DNA from: CAZBEL01 sp964628055 | GTDB taxonomy: Bacteria; Fidelibacterota; Marinisomatia; Marinisomatales; TCS56 | Direction: 5' to 3' | Assembly (NCBI GenBank): GCA_964628055.1 | Contig: CAZVNL010000009.1 | Coordinates: 1 to 64,000, forward strand | Length of the DNA stretch: 64,000 bases | In this document: one piece after another, positions 44,398 to 53,945 of the stretch | Numbering within the stretch: the first letter of the stretch is position 1 | Layout: each line of letters begins with the position of its first letter | Program-made: the position numbers and the translations under genes | Notes under the pieces: model-generated | Told to the model about the DNA's origin: nothing | Database searches by the model: none | Seen by the model: the letters and a program-made list of their open reading frames with translations, nothing else

Positions 44398-45441
44398 ATG
44401 AAGAAAGTACTATTCTTAGGGCTTGTTTTAGGGGGTATGACGCATTTTGTGTTGGCCCAAACGGTTCTGTTCTCAGAAGATTTTGAATCCGGAACGGCAA
44501 GTGGCGATTGGGAGCTGTACCGAGCCGGGGAGGAACCCATCCAGGCGGTTCCCATGTCGGCGGCTCCGGCTGCTTTGGACGGAGGCGGCAGTTACGTGGG
44601 CTATTTACAGGACCTCGATGCTTCCTACTCTGGAGCGGCCATCGCCTTGGCGGGGGATGTAAACAGCCAAAATTACACCATCGAGGCCGATGTTTACTGC
44701 TATGTGAACCACTCCCAGGGTTCAGCCTATACGGGGGTGGTGGTTTACGGGGATTCCTCCCATCAGGGTTCGGCCTCCCACGGCTTCTATTATAAATTGG
44801 TGGCTGATTTCGATGCCGACCACCGCTTCCGTCTATATAACAACCAACTGGCCGGTTTCTCTTACACCTTCCATCAGGCCATTGATGCTACTGGTCTCTA
44901 CACCACCGATGCCTGGCATCACATGAAGTTGAAAGTGGAGTCCTTGAGTAATAACACCACCCAATTCACCTGCTATTTCGACGGGTCGCTCTTAGGCACC
45001 GGCGCCTATGTGGATGACGGTACCGATCGGGTCGGCAATGGGAAATGGGGTCTCTACTCTTTCCAGATGGACGGGACCGACGGTATCGCGGGTTATTACG
45101 ACAACGTAGTCGTGACTGAAAACGTCACTTCCGGCATTGACCCTGTCCTTGAGTTGACCCCCTCCAGTTTTGTCTTGAGCCAGAATTACCCCAACCCCTT
45201 CAATGCCGCTACGACGATTAGCTTCCAGGTGAAAATGACCACGCCGGTGACCCTGGACATTCGAACCCTTACCGGCCAGTTTATCCGCACCCTTTATCAC
45301 GGAAATCTGGAACCTAATGATTACCAGTTGCGCTGGGATGGTAAAGATGCTCAGGGGTTCTCGGTACCCAGTGGTGTTTATCTGTATACCCTTTCCAATG
45401 GGGAGCGTCAACTCAGTAAAAAGATGGTTTTACTAAAATAA
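44398..45441 (+). CDS. secreted LamG-like protein with PNPFN-type C-terminal sorting domain
   Basis: A 347-residue protein with a signal peptide (MKKVLFLGLVLGGMTHFVLAQ), a concanavalin/LamG-like middle (about 25-240; FSEDFESGTASGDWELYRAG, GLYTTDAWHHMKLKVESLSN, YYDNVVVTENV) and a C-terminal module from about 258 (LSQNYPNPFNAATTISFQV, then PSGVYLYTLSNGERQLSKKMVLLK). The latter is the FlgD-like/Por-type C-terminal domain that in Bacteroidota directs export through the type IX system; in this phylum the route is inferred. The middle may bind sugars. It has its own strong promoter and a terminator-like hairpin behind it. Confidence 0.85.
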   Translation: MKKVLFLGLVLGGMTHFVLAQTVLFSEDFESGTASGDWELYRAGEEPIQAVPMSAAPAALDGGGSYVGYLQDLDASYSGAAIALAGDVNSQNYTIEADVYCYVNHSQGSAYTGVVVYGDSSHQGSASHGFYYKLVADFDADHRFRLYNNQLAGFSYTFHQAIDATGLYTTDAWHHMKLKVESLSNNTTQFTCYFDGSLLGTGAYVDDGTDRVGNGKWGLYSFQMDGTDGIAGYYDNVVVTENVTSGIDPVLELTPSSFVLSQNYPNPFNAATTISFQVKMTTPVTLDIRTLTGQFIRTLYHGNLEPNDYQLRWDGKDAQGFSVPSGVYLYTLSNGERQLSKKMVLLK

Positions 45442-45452
45442 CAGAGTCGATA

Positions 45453-45481
45453 AAGGGTGCAGGCACGTTCCCTGCACCCTT
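45453..45481 (+). terminator. strong hairpin after the LamG-like gene
   Basis: A perfect 11-bp stem (AAGGGTGCAGG at 45453-45463, CCTGCACCCTT at 45471-45481) with a 7-base loop, 12 bases after the stop codon. Only a weak T-rich tail follows, so it may terminate or only attenuate transcription into the TonB receptor gene, or protect the upstream mRNA. Confidence 0.6.
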
Positions 45482-45495
45482 ATTGCTCCTACCCC

Positions 45496-48147
45496 GTGCA
45501 GCACTCCATTAGAACAGGGCTATCCATACTTTTAGGTTCGGTTATTCTCTATGGTGGCGTAGGGGGCAAGCTAGCCGGAACGGTTACATCCACGAATAGG
45601 GTACCCCTTCCCGGGGTGAATATCGTCGTTGAAGGGACGGAGTTAGGAGCCGCCTCCAACGAAAAGGGGCAGTATTACATTTTAAATATTCCTCCGGGTT
45701 ATTACACTATCCGATACATGATGATCGGTTACCGGACGGTGGTGCAAGAGGGGGTGTTGATTCAATCTGATTTCACCACCCAGGTGGATGTGGTTTTAGA
45801 GCAAACGGTACTACAAGCCAAACAGGAGGTTATCGTCACGGCCAAGCGCCCCTTGATTCAGCGGGATGCCACCTCTTCGGTGCGGGTCGTGGGGGCCGAG
45901 GAAATCGTGGATATGCCGGTGGTGGACTTCAAAGGTGTGCTGGCTACCCAGGCTGGCTTTACCGTAGATCCGGCTGGTGGGCTCCACGTTCGCGGAGGGC
46001 GGACAAAAGAAATCCTGTACATGATCGACGGCGTGGAAGTGCAGGACCCCTTAGGGGGGGAGTTCACCGGCACCGTGAACCAGAATGCCATCCAGGAAAT
46101 GACCGTGATCAGCGGAACCTTTAACGCCGAATACGGGGATGCCATGTCCAGTGTGGTGAATATTGTGACTAAGGAAGGCCGGGACGATTTTCGCAGTAGG
46201 GTAGAATTCATCAGCGATCAACTCAACGCTTCACCTTACCACCAGCCGGGCGCTTTCAAAGATTTGGATAGTAGCTATGCCAACATTGATCCCCTCTACC
46301 AATATGTTGACCTACGGGATTCACTGTTTACTTACTTAAGTAGCAATGCCGACGTCATCCATAAACCGCTGGTCCCCTTATTGAATCTTCCCTTGTCCGG
46401 GTCGGCGAGTCTTACCGCCAGTGGCCGACTTCCGTTACCACGCACGCACTATTTCGTGGCCGGTTTGTACAGCACCTACGACAGTCCCCTACCTCACGGG
46501 GTAGACATCAATCAGGATATCCAGGTCAAAGTGACCTCGCGAGTGATACCAAAAATTAAATTGACCGTCCATTTACAGGGCACGGACCATCTCTACCAGC
46601 GGTATTCCCATTCCTGGAAGTATCGCCCAACGCACCAGGCCTACACCTTCCGGAGTAACGACCGTCTGGCCCTCACGTTCACCCATACCCTGAGCAAGGC
46701 CTTCTATTATTCATTCTATTTGTCCCAGCAAGAGACGGCCACCTTCCGTGGCGTACAGGACAAGCAACCCAGCTATGAACTCCCCAACCACTATGAGGAG
46801 GCCAGAACCGATGAGATGGTGTATTTTTACGATCATGGGGATCAAGGGATTTATACCAACAACCGCTCCACAACCAGGGAGCTGAAGTTCAGCACAACCT
46901 ACCAGGCCAACCAACATCATTTGCTGAAATCGGGATTTACCCTCACCAACTACCATATTAAGACCTATACGGTCCAGGACCCCTGGCCCGGGGGCACCGA
47001 TCTCTGGGATTGGGGGACCTTTGAGCCCACCGAAGGCTCCTTTTACCTTCAGGACAAGGTTGAATTTGACTTCCTGATATTGAATCTGGGATTGCGTTAT
47101 GACCGCCTGGACCCTAATGCAGGTATGTGGTCGGATATTGCCCAACCCTTTACCTGGGATTCCACTACCAGTAGTTGGGTTCCCAGTCCCTTGGTAGATG
47201 TACCTCCCGTGGGCAAATGGAGTCCCCGCGTTGGAATCGCTTACCCGGTGACCGACCGGACCATTTTCCACTTTTCCTACGGGCATTTCTTTCAAAATCC
47301 TTCCTATGATGCCATCTATATGAACGCCCAAAAGGACATAAAGGCCACCCTGGCGCTGGTGGGAAACCCGGCGGTGAAGCCCCAGAAAACCGTGGCCTTC
47401 GAAACGGGAGTACGCCAGGTCCTCTCCAGCGATATGGCACTGGAACTGACGGTTTGGTCCAAGGATATTCGGGATTTACTTTCCACGTTCGAGATTCGTT
47501 ATTTAGCTAACCCTTACGTGGTTTTTAGCAATACCGATTATGCCAGTGTAAAGGGTGTTGATTTCTCGCTCCAGAAACGCATTTCAGGTTATTTCAGTGG
47601 TTCTTTGAATTACAGTCTTTCAGTGGCCAAGGGGAATAACTCCAACCCCATCAGCGGCTATTTTTCCGCATACACTGAGGAGGAAGTTCCCCATCAAGAG
47701 TACTATCTTGATTTTGACCAACGCCATGACATTGCCCTTAATTTAAGCGTACGCACGCCCGGCAAGGTGGGTCCCTCCCTGGGGTCTATCCATCCTTTGG
47801 CACACTTGAATGGGAATATCCTGGTGAATGCCGGGAGTGGTTTGCCCTACACCCCCTACGTGGATCCCACTTTCCGGGTGACTCCCAATTCCGCCCGGAA
47901 ACCGTGGACTTTGACGGTGGATTTGCGGTTAAAGAAGTATGTGAATTGGGAGCCCCTTCGCCTCACGTTTTTCCTGGAGGTGTTGAATCTCACCGATTAC
48001 CAGAACGTCCTGTATGTGTATTCTCGCACGGGTGATCCTTTTGATCCCGGTTTTGCCGGGGTGGGTACCTCTTTGGATGCCAACCTAAATCCCGCCCATA
48101 TCGGTCCCCGGCGGAGTGTCAAGTTGGGAGTCGACATTGATTGGTAA
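45496..48147 (+). CDS. TonB-dependent receptor with carboxypeptidase-regulatory-like domain
   Basis: An outer-membrane receptor of about 883 residues. GTG 45496 (VQHSIRTGLSILLGSVILYGG) gives a signal peptide; an open frame extends to GTG 45457, but that codon lies in the hairpin stem. Next come a CarboxypepD_reg-like beta domain (GTVTSTNRVPLPGVNIVVEGTELG), a plug (VVDFKGVLATQAGFTVDPAGGLHVRGG, EILYMIDGVEVQDP, VISGTFNAEYGDAMSSVVNI) and a 22-strand-type barrel ending in Trp (RRSVKLGVDIDW). It is SusC-like only in its N-terminal domain; no SusD is nearby. The substrate is unknown. The large sorted protein and PorV follow, within 4 bases and by overlap. Confidence 0.9.
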   Translation: MQHSIRTGLSILLGSVILYGGVGGKLAGTVTSTNRVPLPGVNIVVEGTELGAASNEKGQYYILNIPPGYYTIRYMMIGYRTVVQEGVLIQSDFTTQVDVVLEQTVLQAKQEVIVTAKRPLIQRDATSSVRVVGAEEIVDMPVVDFKGVLATQAGFTVDPAGGLHVRGGRTKEILYMIDGVEVQDPLGGEFTGTVNQNAIQEMTVISGTFNAEYGDAMSSVVNIVTKEGRDDFRSRVEFISDQLNASPYHQPGAFKDLDSSYANIDPLYQYVDLRDSLFTYLSSNADVIHKPLVPLLNLPLSGSASLTASGRLPLPRTHYFVAGLYSTYDSPLPHGVDINQDIQVKVTSRVIPKIKLTVHLQGTDHLYQRYSHSWKYRPTHQAYTFRSNDRLALTFTHTLSKAFYYSFYLSQQETATFRGVQDKQPSYELPNHYEEARTDEMVYFYDHGDQGIYTNNRSTTRELKFSTTYQANQHHLLKSGFTLTNYHIKTYTVQDPWPGGTDLWDWGTFEPTEGSFYLQDKVEFDFLILNLGLRYDRLDPNAGMWSDIAQPFTWDSTTSSWVPSPLVDVPPVGKWSPRVGIAYPVTDRTIFHFSYGHFFQNPSYDAIYMNAQKDIKATLALVGNPAVKPQKTVAFETGVRQVLSSDMALELTVWSKDIRDLLSTFEIRYLANPYVVFSNTDYASVKGVDFSLQKRISGYFSGSLNYSLSVAKGNNSNPISGYFSAYTEEEVPHQEYYLDFDQRHDIALNLSVRTPGKVGPSLGSIHPLAHLNGNILVNAGSGLPYTPYVDPTFRVTPNSARKPWTLTVDLRLKKYVNWEPLRLTFFLEVLNLTDYQNVLYVYSRTGDPFDPGFAGVGTSLDANLNPAHIGPRRSVKLGVDIDW

Positions 48148-48151
48148 GAAA

Positions 48152-51100
48152 ATGCACGTCCTGATCAGTCGCCCCGCGTTGATCTACAGAAAACGTCTTT
48201 TACGTGTATGCCTTTCGGTGGTGGTTCTTCTTCCCCCGGGTTCCGCATTGCAGGCGCAAGATTGTTCCCGTTGTCACCAGGATTTGTCCAGGGAAGCTTT
48301 ACTGAAGGCCGCCGGGATTACGGAGAAGGCCGTGGGGGTCATGGATAAGGGGCAGCTAAGTAACAACACTAGCAACGTGGGGGATTTGGCCAATTTTCAC
48401 ATCTGGTTTACCAACGCCGGGCACTGGCCCCGCAGTGCGCGGGATGACCACCAATACGCCTTTGGCCTCGGATTTATGGTCGCCGTGAACGACACCAACG
48501 TCATCGAAACGGTTTCCCAGTCCATGACCAGGATCACGGATTGGCTACCCCCGGATGACGCGGCTGGTCGGCAGTATTCCGGGGATATCAAAGCCTCCGA
48601 CGATACGCCCTACCAGGCCTCCAGCGACCTGGTGGAAACCTGGCCTTACGGTTATTACGATGATACGGGAACCTGGGTGGATACCCGCAGTGAGCAGGAA
48701 CATCATTGGCCGGGACACTATCGGATTGACCTGAACCATCCCGACTTTCCTAACACATTGGTGGAGAAGGAAGGTGAGTTTGTCTCCGGTCGTGATTTGT
48801 ACAGTCTGTACAATGATGATTACAATTCCCGGGGGCGCGTGGGCCTGGAAGTAGAGCAGACAGCCTACAGTTTTGGCCGCCCCTACGCCGAAGATTTTGT
48901 CTTCTGGGAACTGCGCGTTCGCAACAACAGCGGCCGCGAACTGGACAGTCTATGGGTAGGGATGTATGCCAAGTTTCGCCCTGACTACGATAACCATGAC
49001 TATATCAACATCCTGGATAGTGACAACAACTGGCGGCAAGACTTTGTGTACGTGTATGATCTAAACAATACCCCGAATAAAACCTGGGCGGAGACCGACG
49101 ACCCCCTGGGAATCGTGGGGCTACGGATTTACGACACGCCCGATAACCGGGGGATCACTGACTTCCACCACTTCGCCCGGGGAGTGTCCCCCTCTACCGA
49201 TGAGGAATTGTGGGCGCTCATGACCAGCGATAGGGACAGTCCGTATTTGTTGGATCCTAAGTACTATTTTCACGGCAGCGATCGCCGGATAGACTATACG
49301 GGGGAGGATTCCCTATCCGTCTATTATCCGTCCTGGTATGACGAAGAGAGTGGAGTGGATTTGGAGGGTGATGCCATCAACTTCATCGTTGCCAGTGGTC
49401 CTTTCACCCTCCAGGCCGATTCCACCGTTACCTTTTCCCTAGCTCTCATTATGGGGGATGCCGGGACCCAGCCCGACGCTCCCGACCTCACCGATCTCAT
49501 GGAAAACCTAGCCATGGCCAATAAAATGTACGAGGCCTATTACCAGGGTCCCGCCCCACCCAGCCCGCCGGTGGTGCAGGCCGTTCCCGGTGATCAGCGC
49601 GTGACCCTCTACTGGAGTGCGGAACCCTCCGAAAGTTCACGGGACCCCCTCTCAGGGGAGTTGGACTTTGAAGGGTACAAGATTTTCCGTAGTACGGATA
49701 AAATTCCCCTCAGTTCCTGGGGGACTCCCATTCATAATGTATACGGTGAGTTGGTTGGCTACGTCCCCCTGGCAATCTTTGACTTGGTCGACGACGTGGA
49801 AGGTAAAGACCCCGCCTTTCCCCAGCACCTGGGGACGAACTCCGGCCTTACGCATACTTTTGTGGACTCCAATTTGATCAACGGCGTCGAGTATTATTAC
49901 TGTGTGACGGCCTATGATAAAGGGAACCAGAATCCTGATGAGCTAATGCCCTCGCTCATGTATCCCCTTGGCCGGGCCGACTCCGAGCCCCATGTGGTAG
50001 CCGTAGTGCCGGGCGTTACCGCGAACAACATCGCTCCCCCCTGGGTTACACCGGGCAAGCTGACTCCTCAAGGGGGCCGTTGTGACGGTACCGTGCAGGT
50101 GAAAATCGTGGATCCAGCGGCCATTACCGGGCACGACTACCAAATCACTTTCAGCGATTTCGCCGTCTCTGCAAAGGGGGATACCAGTGGGGAGCCGGGC
50201 TTCACTTTGGTAGATATCACCGAAATGGACACGCTATTCCACCACCATACCCTCTCCGATGAAACCGGGGATAACTTACCGGTGGTGGATGGATTCCGGT
50301 TAGTAGTGCAAGAGCCGGAGCCCGATGTAACGTTCCTGGGTTGGACCAAGGTGCAAGGAGATACCTGTACTTTTGACTGGCGGGTGGAGAGTATTGACCC
50401 CAACGCCGGGGCCATGCTGATTCAAAAGGAGGTTGCCACTTACGACGATTGGCGGATTACGGTGAGTTATACGGGGGGCGATTCCGTCACCTGGTTCGAC
50501 GCCTTTACCGGTGAAATTCGCACCGAGAAACAGTACGTCCCCTTGCGGGTGGAAATCATTACCGACCCGGATAACCCGGTGGACGTCACGGACGAGATCT
50601 GGTTGTGCGAATTCGCTATCGACGCTCCCTGGGAGGATTATCGCCGTTATTACTACAGTCCCTTGGGGTGGGATCTCATCCCCGGAGGTACCGGTTACCT
50701 ACCGGGGACCCCCGGATGGTATGAGAAACACGTGGACTTCTTCATTTTGCAGAAGATTGAAATCGATCCAGTCTCGGGAGACACGATTCCCAACTACCTG
50801 TACCTGTTTACCAACAATAAACCAGATACCTCCTACAACCTTTTTGGCGAACAGGAAATCATTGACGCCGTCCCCCCCACGGAAGGTGACCAGTTTACCG
50901 TCCTTACCAGAAAAAACTTCAGTCCCCAGACCACCTATGAGTTCACCACCCGGGTTGCCATAGTTAGTGATACTGTGATCGCAGGGAATCCATTAAAAAA
51001 TATCCGTGTGGTTCCCGACCCTTACGTGGTGACCAACATCTGGGAACAGGACGAATTTGGAAAACGCCTTCAGTTCAACAATCTGCCCCAGCAGTGCACT

Positions 51101-51283
51101 ATCAAGATCTACACCCTGGTAGGTGAACATGTAGCCACCGTGGTTCATGATAGTCCCACAGGGTATGAGTTCTGGGATATGCGGACGAGGAACGATCAAT
51201 TCATTGCCCCCGGGGTATATCTCTACCATGCCCATACACCTGATGGCTACGAGGCCCTGGGACGGTTCCTGGTGATAAAATGA
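48152..51283 (+). CDS. large secreted protein with CxxCH motif, FnIII-like domain and sorting C-terminus
   Basis: 1043 residues from ATG 48152 (MHVLISRPALIYRKRLL), 5 bases after the receptor stop; an earlier ATG at 48116 lies inside the receptor gene. The signal peptide ends near ALQAQ and is followed at once by CSRCH, a single CxxCH sequence. The N-terminal half (HIWFTNAGHWPRSARDDHQYAFGLGF, WLPPDDAAGRQYSGDI, VEQTAYSFGRPYAEDFVFWEL) belongs to a family common in FCB secreted proteins, from memory. A fibronectin-III-like domain starts near 470 (VVQAVPGDQRVTLYWSAE). The C-terminal 90 residues (VVPDPYVVTNIWEQ..., IKIYTLVGEHVATV, ending RFLVIK) form a FlgD-like sorting domain. The stop overlaps the PorV ATG. 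Confidence 0.8.
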   Translation: MHVLISRPALIYRKRLLRVCLSVVVLLPPGSALQAQDCSRCHQDLSREALLKAAGITEKAVGVMDKGQLSNNTSNVGDLANFHIWFTNAGHWPRSARDDHQYAFGLGFMVAVNDTNVIETVSQSMTRITDWLPPDDAAGRQYSGDIKASDDTPYQASSDLVETWPYGYYDDTGTWVDTRSEQEHHWPGHYRIDLNHPDFPNTLVEKEGEFVSGRDLYSLYNDDYNSRGRVGLEVEQTAYSFGRPYAEDFVFWELRVRNNSGRELDSLWVGMYAKFRPDYDNHDYINILDSDNNWRQDFVYVYDLNNTPNKTWAETDDPLGIVGLRIYDTPDNRGITDFHHFARGVSPSTDEELWALMTSDRDSPYLLDPKYYFHGSDRRIDYTGEDSLSVYYPSWYDEESGVDLEGDAINFIVASGPFTLQADSTVTFSLALIMGDAGTQPDAPDLTDLMENLAMANKMYEAYYQGPAPPSPPVVQAVPGDQRVTLYWSAEPSESSRDPLSGELDFEGYKIFRSTDKIPLSSWGTPIHNVYGELVGYVPLAIFDLVDDVEGKDPAFPQHLGTNSGLTHTFVDSNLINGVEYYYCVTAYDKGNQNPDELMPSLMYPLGRADSEPHVVAVVPGVTANNIAPPWVTPGKLTPQGGRCDGTVQVKIVDPAAITGHDYQITFSDFAVSAKGDTSGEPGFTLVDITEMDTLFHHHTLSDETGDNLPVVDGFRLVVQEPEPDVTFLGWTKVQGDTCTFDWRVESIDPNAGAMLIQKEVATYDDWRITVSYTGGDSVTWFDAFTGEIRTEKQYVPLRVEIITDPDNPVDVTDEIWLCEFAIDAPWEDYRRYYYSPLGWDLIPGGTGYLPGTPGWYEKHVDFFILQKIEIDPVSGDTIPNYLYLFTNNKPDTSYNLFGEQEIIDAVPPTEGDQFTVLTRKNFSPQTTYEFTTRVAIVSDTVIAGNPLKNIRVVPDPYVVTNIWEQDEFGKRLQFNNLPQQCTIKIYTLVGEHVATVVHDSPTGYEFWDMRTRNDQFIAPGVYLYHAHTPDGYEALGRFLVIK

Positions 51284-52368
51284 AGGTGGGAACGCCAGCC
51301 ACTTCCGTGCCAGCTCCGCGTGCTGCCTTGCGATCCGGGCCCGTGGTCATCGCTGTTTTCTATCTGGTAATGCTGGTCTTGCCGGTGGCTTTCTTACAGG
51401 GAGGCTCTTTTGACAAGGTGGGAACCACGGCAGCCCAGTTCCTGAAGTTAGGGGTGGGGGCCCGCGCCCTGGGAATGGGGGGTAGCTTTGTGGCCCTCGC
51501 TAATGACGGCACTGCCCTCTATTGGAACCCCGCTGGCCTGACGCACCTGTCGGGAGTGAATACCGTTTTCAATCACAATGAATGGGTCCTGGACATTACC
51601 CATGAATTCATGGGCTTGAGCATTCCCACCGGGAGCGGTGGGGTAGTGGGCTTTTCCATCACGGCTCTCACCATGGGAAAAAAGGAGGTCACCACTGTGC
51701 GGGAACCGGGAGGCGCGGGGCTTTACTATTCCGTCATGGACTTGGCTGCCGGCCTCAGCTATGCCCGGAGATTGAGTGACCGCCTCTCCTACGGCCTCAC
51801 GCTGAAGTATATCCGCCTCTCAGCCTACAACGAGGTGGCTCAAACCATGGCCCTAGATGTCGGGTCTTTACTGCGAACCGATTTTTATGGCTTATCCATC
51901 GGCATGGCACTCACCAACTTTGGGGGTGACCTGCGTTACGAAGGGCGGGACCTCATCGAAAAGGCGGATATTGATGAAGAAATTGCCGGGAATTACCCCT
52001 CGGACGTCCTGCTCCAGACGGAGCCCTGGCCGCTGCCGCTGCTGATCCGAATTGGGGTTAGTATGGATGTCGTGGGGCCCAGTCCAGCGGTATTGACCAC
52101 TTCCAGTAACCGCCTGACGGTGACTGTCGACGGGGAGCACCCCAACGACGCACCGGCGCATGTGAACGTGGGGGTGGAATGGTCCTGGCGAGAAACCTTG
52201 TTCTTACGCGGTGGTTACCGGTTGAACTATGACGAAGAGACCCTGACATTCGGCGGCGGCGTGCGCCTATCCCTGGGAGCCCTGGGGAAAACTACCGTGA
52301 ACTATGCCGTTAAACCCCTGGGTCCGTTTGGGAATACTTCCCAGATGTCCGTAGAGTTTCAGTTTTAA
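51280..52368 (+). CDS. PorV/PorQ-family outer-membrane protein (UPF0164)
   Basis: A 362-residue outer-membrane barrel of the PorV/PorQ (UPF0164) family, which in Bacteroidota shuttles type IX cargo at the outer membrane. The diagnostic N-terminus of the mature protein is TTAAQFLKLGVGARALGMGGSFVALANDGTALYWNPAGL, with the usual strand pattern after it and a C-terminus MSVEFQF ending in Phe. The ATG overlaps the stop of the large sorted protein by 4 bases (ATGA), so receptor, cargo-like protein and PorV form one translational unit. A role as dedicated carrier of that neighbour is inference. Confidence 0.85.
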   Translation: MKVGTPATSVPAPRAALRSGPVVIAVFYLVMLVLPVAFLQGGSFDKVGTTAAQFLKLGVGARALGMGGSFVALANDGTALYWNPAGLTHLSGVNTVFNHNEWVLDITHEFMGLSIPTGSGGVVGFSITALTMGKKEVTTVREPGGAGLYYSVMDLAAGLSYARRLSDRLSYGLTLKYIRLSAYNEVAQTMALDVGSLLRTDFYGLSIGMALTNFGGDLRYEGRDLIEKADIDEEIAGNYPSDVLLQTEPWPLPLLIRIGVSMDVVGPSPAVLTTSSNRLTVTVDGEHPNDAPAHVNVGVEWSWRETLFLRGGYRLNYDEETLTFGGGVRLSLGALGKTTVNYAVKPLGPFGNTSQMSVEFQF

Positions 52369-52574
52369 TGGTCTCGTAAAATATCACGACAAAACCAACG
52401 AAATAGGCGAAAACATAATACAATCGAAGACGTATGATAATATTGCATAGTGTCTACGATATCAACAACTTATTAGCTACATCATTTTAGTAATTTACTT
52501 TTTACGATTGCATCAGTTTTAATTAACCGTTTTCGATTTACTGGTCTTAATGGCGCTTTTTATCGCTATTTCAC

Positions 52575-53840
52575 CTATTTCAAAACGATCATTTTACGGG
52601 TAACAACCTGCTCCCCGGTCTCCAACCGGTAAAAATAAATGCCGCTGGCGACCTCACTAGCATCCCAGGTTAATTCTTTGATTCCTGGCTTCAAGGCCTC
52701 GTCTACCAGTACGGCTATTTCCCGGCCCAAGAGGTCGTAGATCACTACTCGTACCTGTCCTTCCCGGGGAATGGAAATTTTAAACCTGGTACAGGCATTA
52801 AAGGGGTTGGGATAGTTTGGGGAGAGGTTGTAAACCTGTGGTGGTGGCATTTCTGAGGTAGTAGCGACCTGCTGTAACAGGGCATAAGCGATCTGGGCGG
52901 AAGCGGCCACGTCGGGATCCGGATCCGCCTGGGCTTGGTTCAGAATAGACAGGGATTCATCATAGCGTCCCAAAAGTTCACTCCGCAAGGCCTCCCACTG
53001 GGGGCGGCTATCACCATAATCGCACCAGGGTAGATCGTAGTAATAAAAGCGCCACTATCATTCCACGGCATGCCTACGGACCCACAAGTCAGGAGACGTA
53101 GAAATAGCTGAATAGATGCTATCGGCGTTGGTGAACATGCCCATGCACTAGGCTGTGGGAATATTCCACTGGTGAAAGTAGGGGGTGGGATGGTCGTCGG
53201 GTAGAATCTCCTCAAGCAAAGGAACACGGTTTGAATCAAGGCTGACGTACCAGTAATCCCGGTGGATACATCCCGCGGGACAATCCCCCCAACTGTACAA
53301 GAAGATAAAAAGCCAGCTATTGTACTTGAACATGGCCCAGATGTTGGGACCGTACTCACCGTTATAATTCGGTCCTGCCCAGATAACGGCCGGGTCGGTT
53401 AAATAAACATTCGCCAGACGTTCCATTTGAAGGGATTGCGCAAATGTCAAGGTGTAGTATGGAGCGATATCAAATACCGGATTGACGGACTCCGAATGGT
53501 AATGAGTGTTGAGTGAGTCCAGGGAACTATCACCGGTGAAGACATAACCGTTATCCCAGGAAGCCGAGAAAGTGTCGAGGCCCATTAAGAGCATGTTGGG
53601 GACGTAGTCCAGCCAAGTGTGGTAAATGGTCAGGGTGTCATAAGCCTCCCGGGTCACAGTCAAGGTGCTGTCGATGTGTCGAGCGAGGGTGGAATCCAGC
53701 CAGATCCCTTCCTGCATACGCAGGGTTAAGATGATGGCGTCCGTGGAAAGGGTATCCTGAGGATAGGTGTAGGTCCCCATACCCACCAGAAAGATAAGCG
53801 TATAACGGAAATTTTTACTCACACTCACCATGGTCCTCAA
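52575..53840 (-). pseudogene. secreted PNPFN-tailed protein broken by three in-frame stops
   Basis: One continuous reading frame of 422 codons runs from ATG 53840 (or 53831) to the stop at 52575, but contains TAG at about 53148-53150 (after HQWNIPTA), then TGA and TAG side by side at about 53055-53060 (after RRHAVE). The sequence between them (GMFTNADSIYSAISTSPDLWV) and after them (WRFYYYDLPWCDYGDSRPQWEALRSELLG) still reads as protein. There is an N-terminal signal peptide (YTLIFLVGMGTYTYPQ) and a C-terminal sorting domain (LSPNYPNPFNACTRFKISI, then SGIYFYRLETGEQVVTRKMIVLK). Nonsense mutations without frameshifts indicate a recently lost gene rather than homopolymer errors. The central domain is not recognised. 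Confidence 0.8.
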
Positions 53841-53945
53841 GTTTTATAAATGTTCTCTTTTTTCCAGTGATAAAACAAGAACAATCGGCTCTGGTCTTGT
53901 GTGGAACGACCAGGGGAAAGGGAACGTTATTCTATGTCGTAGGGG

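Noticed and set aside
45457..45495. GTG 45457 as the start of the TonB receptor.
   Set aside because: It lies within the left stem of a perfect 11-bp hairpin and gives a poorer signal peptide than GTG 45496.
52369..52574. The AT-rich stretch between PorV and the broken sorted gene, considered for a small RNA or attachment site.
   Set aside because: No clear hairpin with T run, no repeat pair and no promoter-like pair could be supported; it is an intergenic region between convergent genes.
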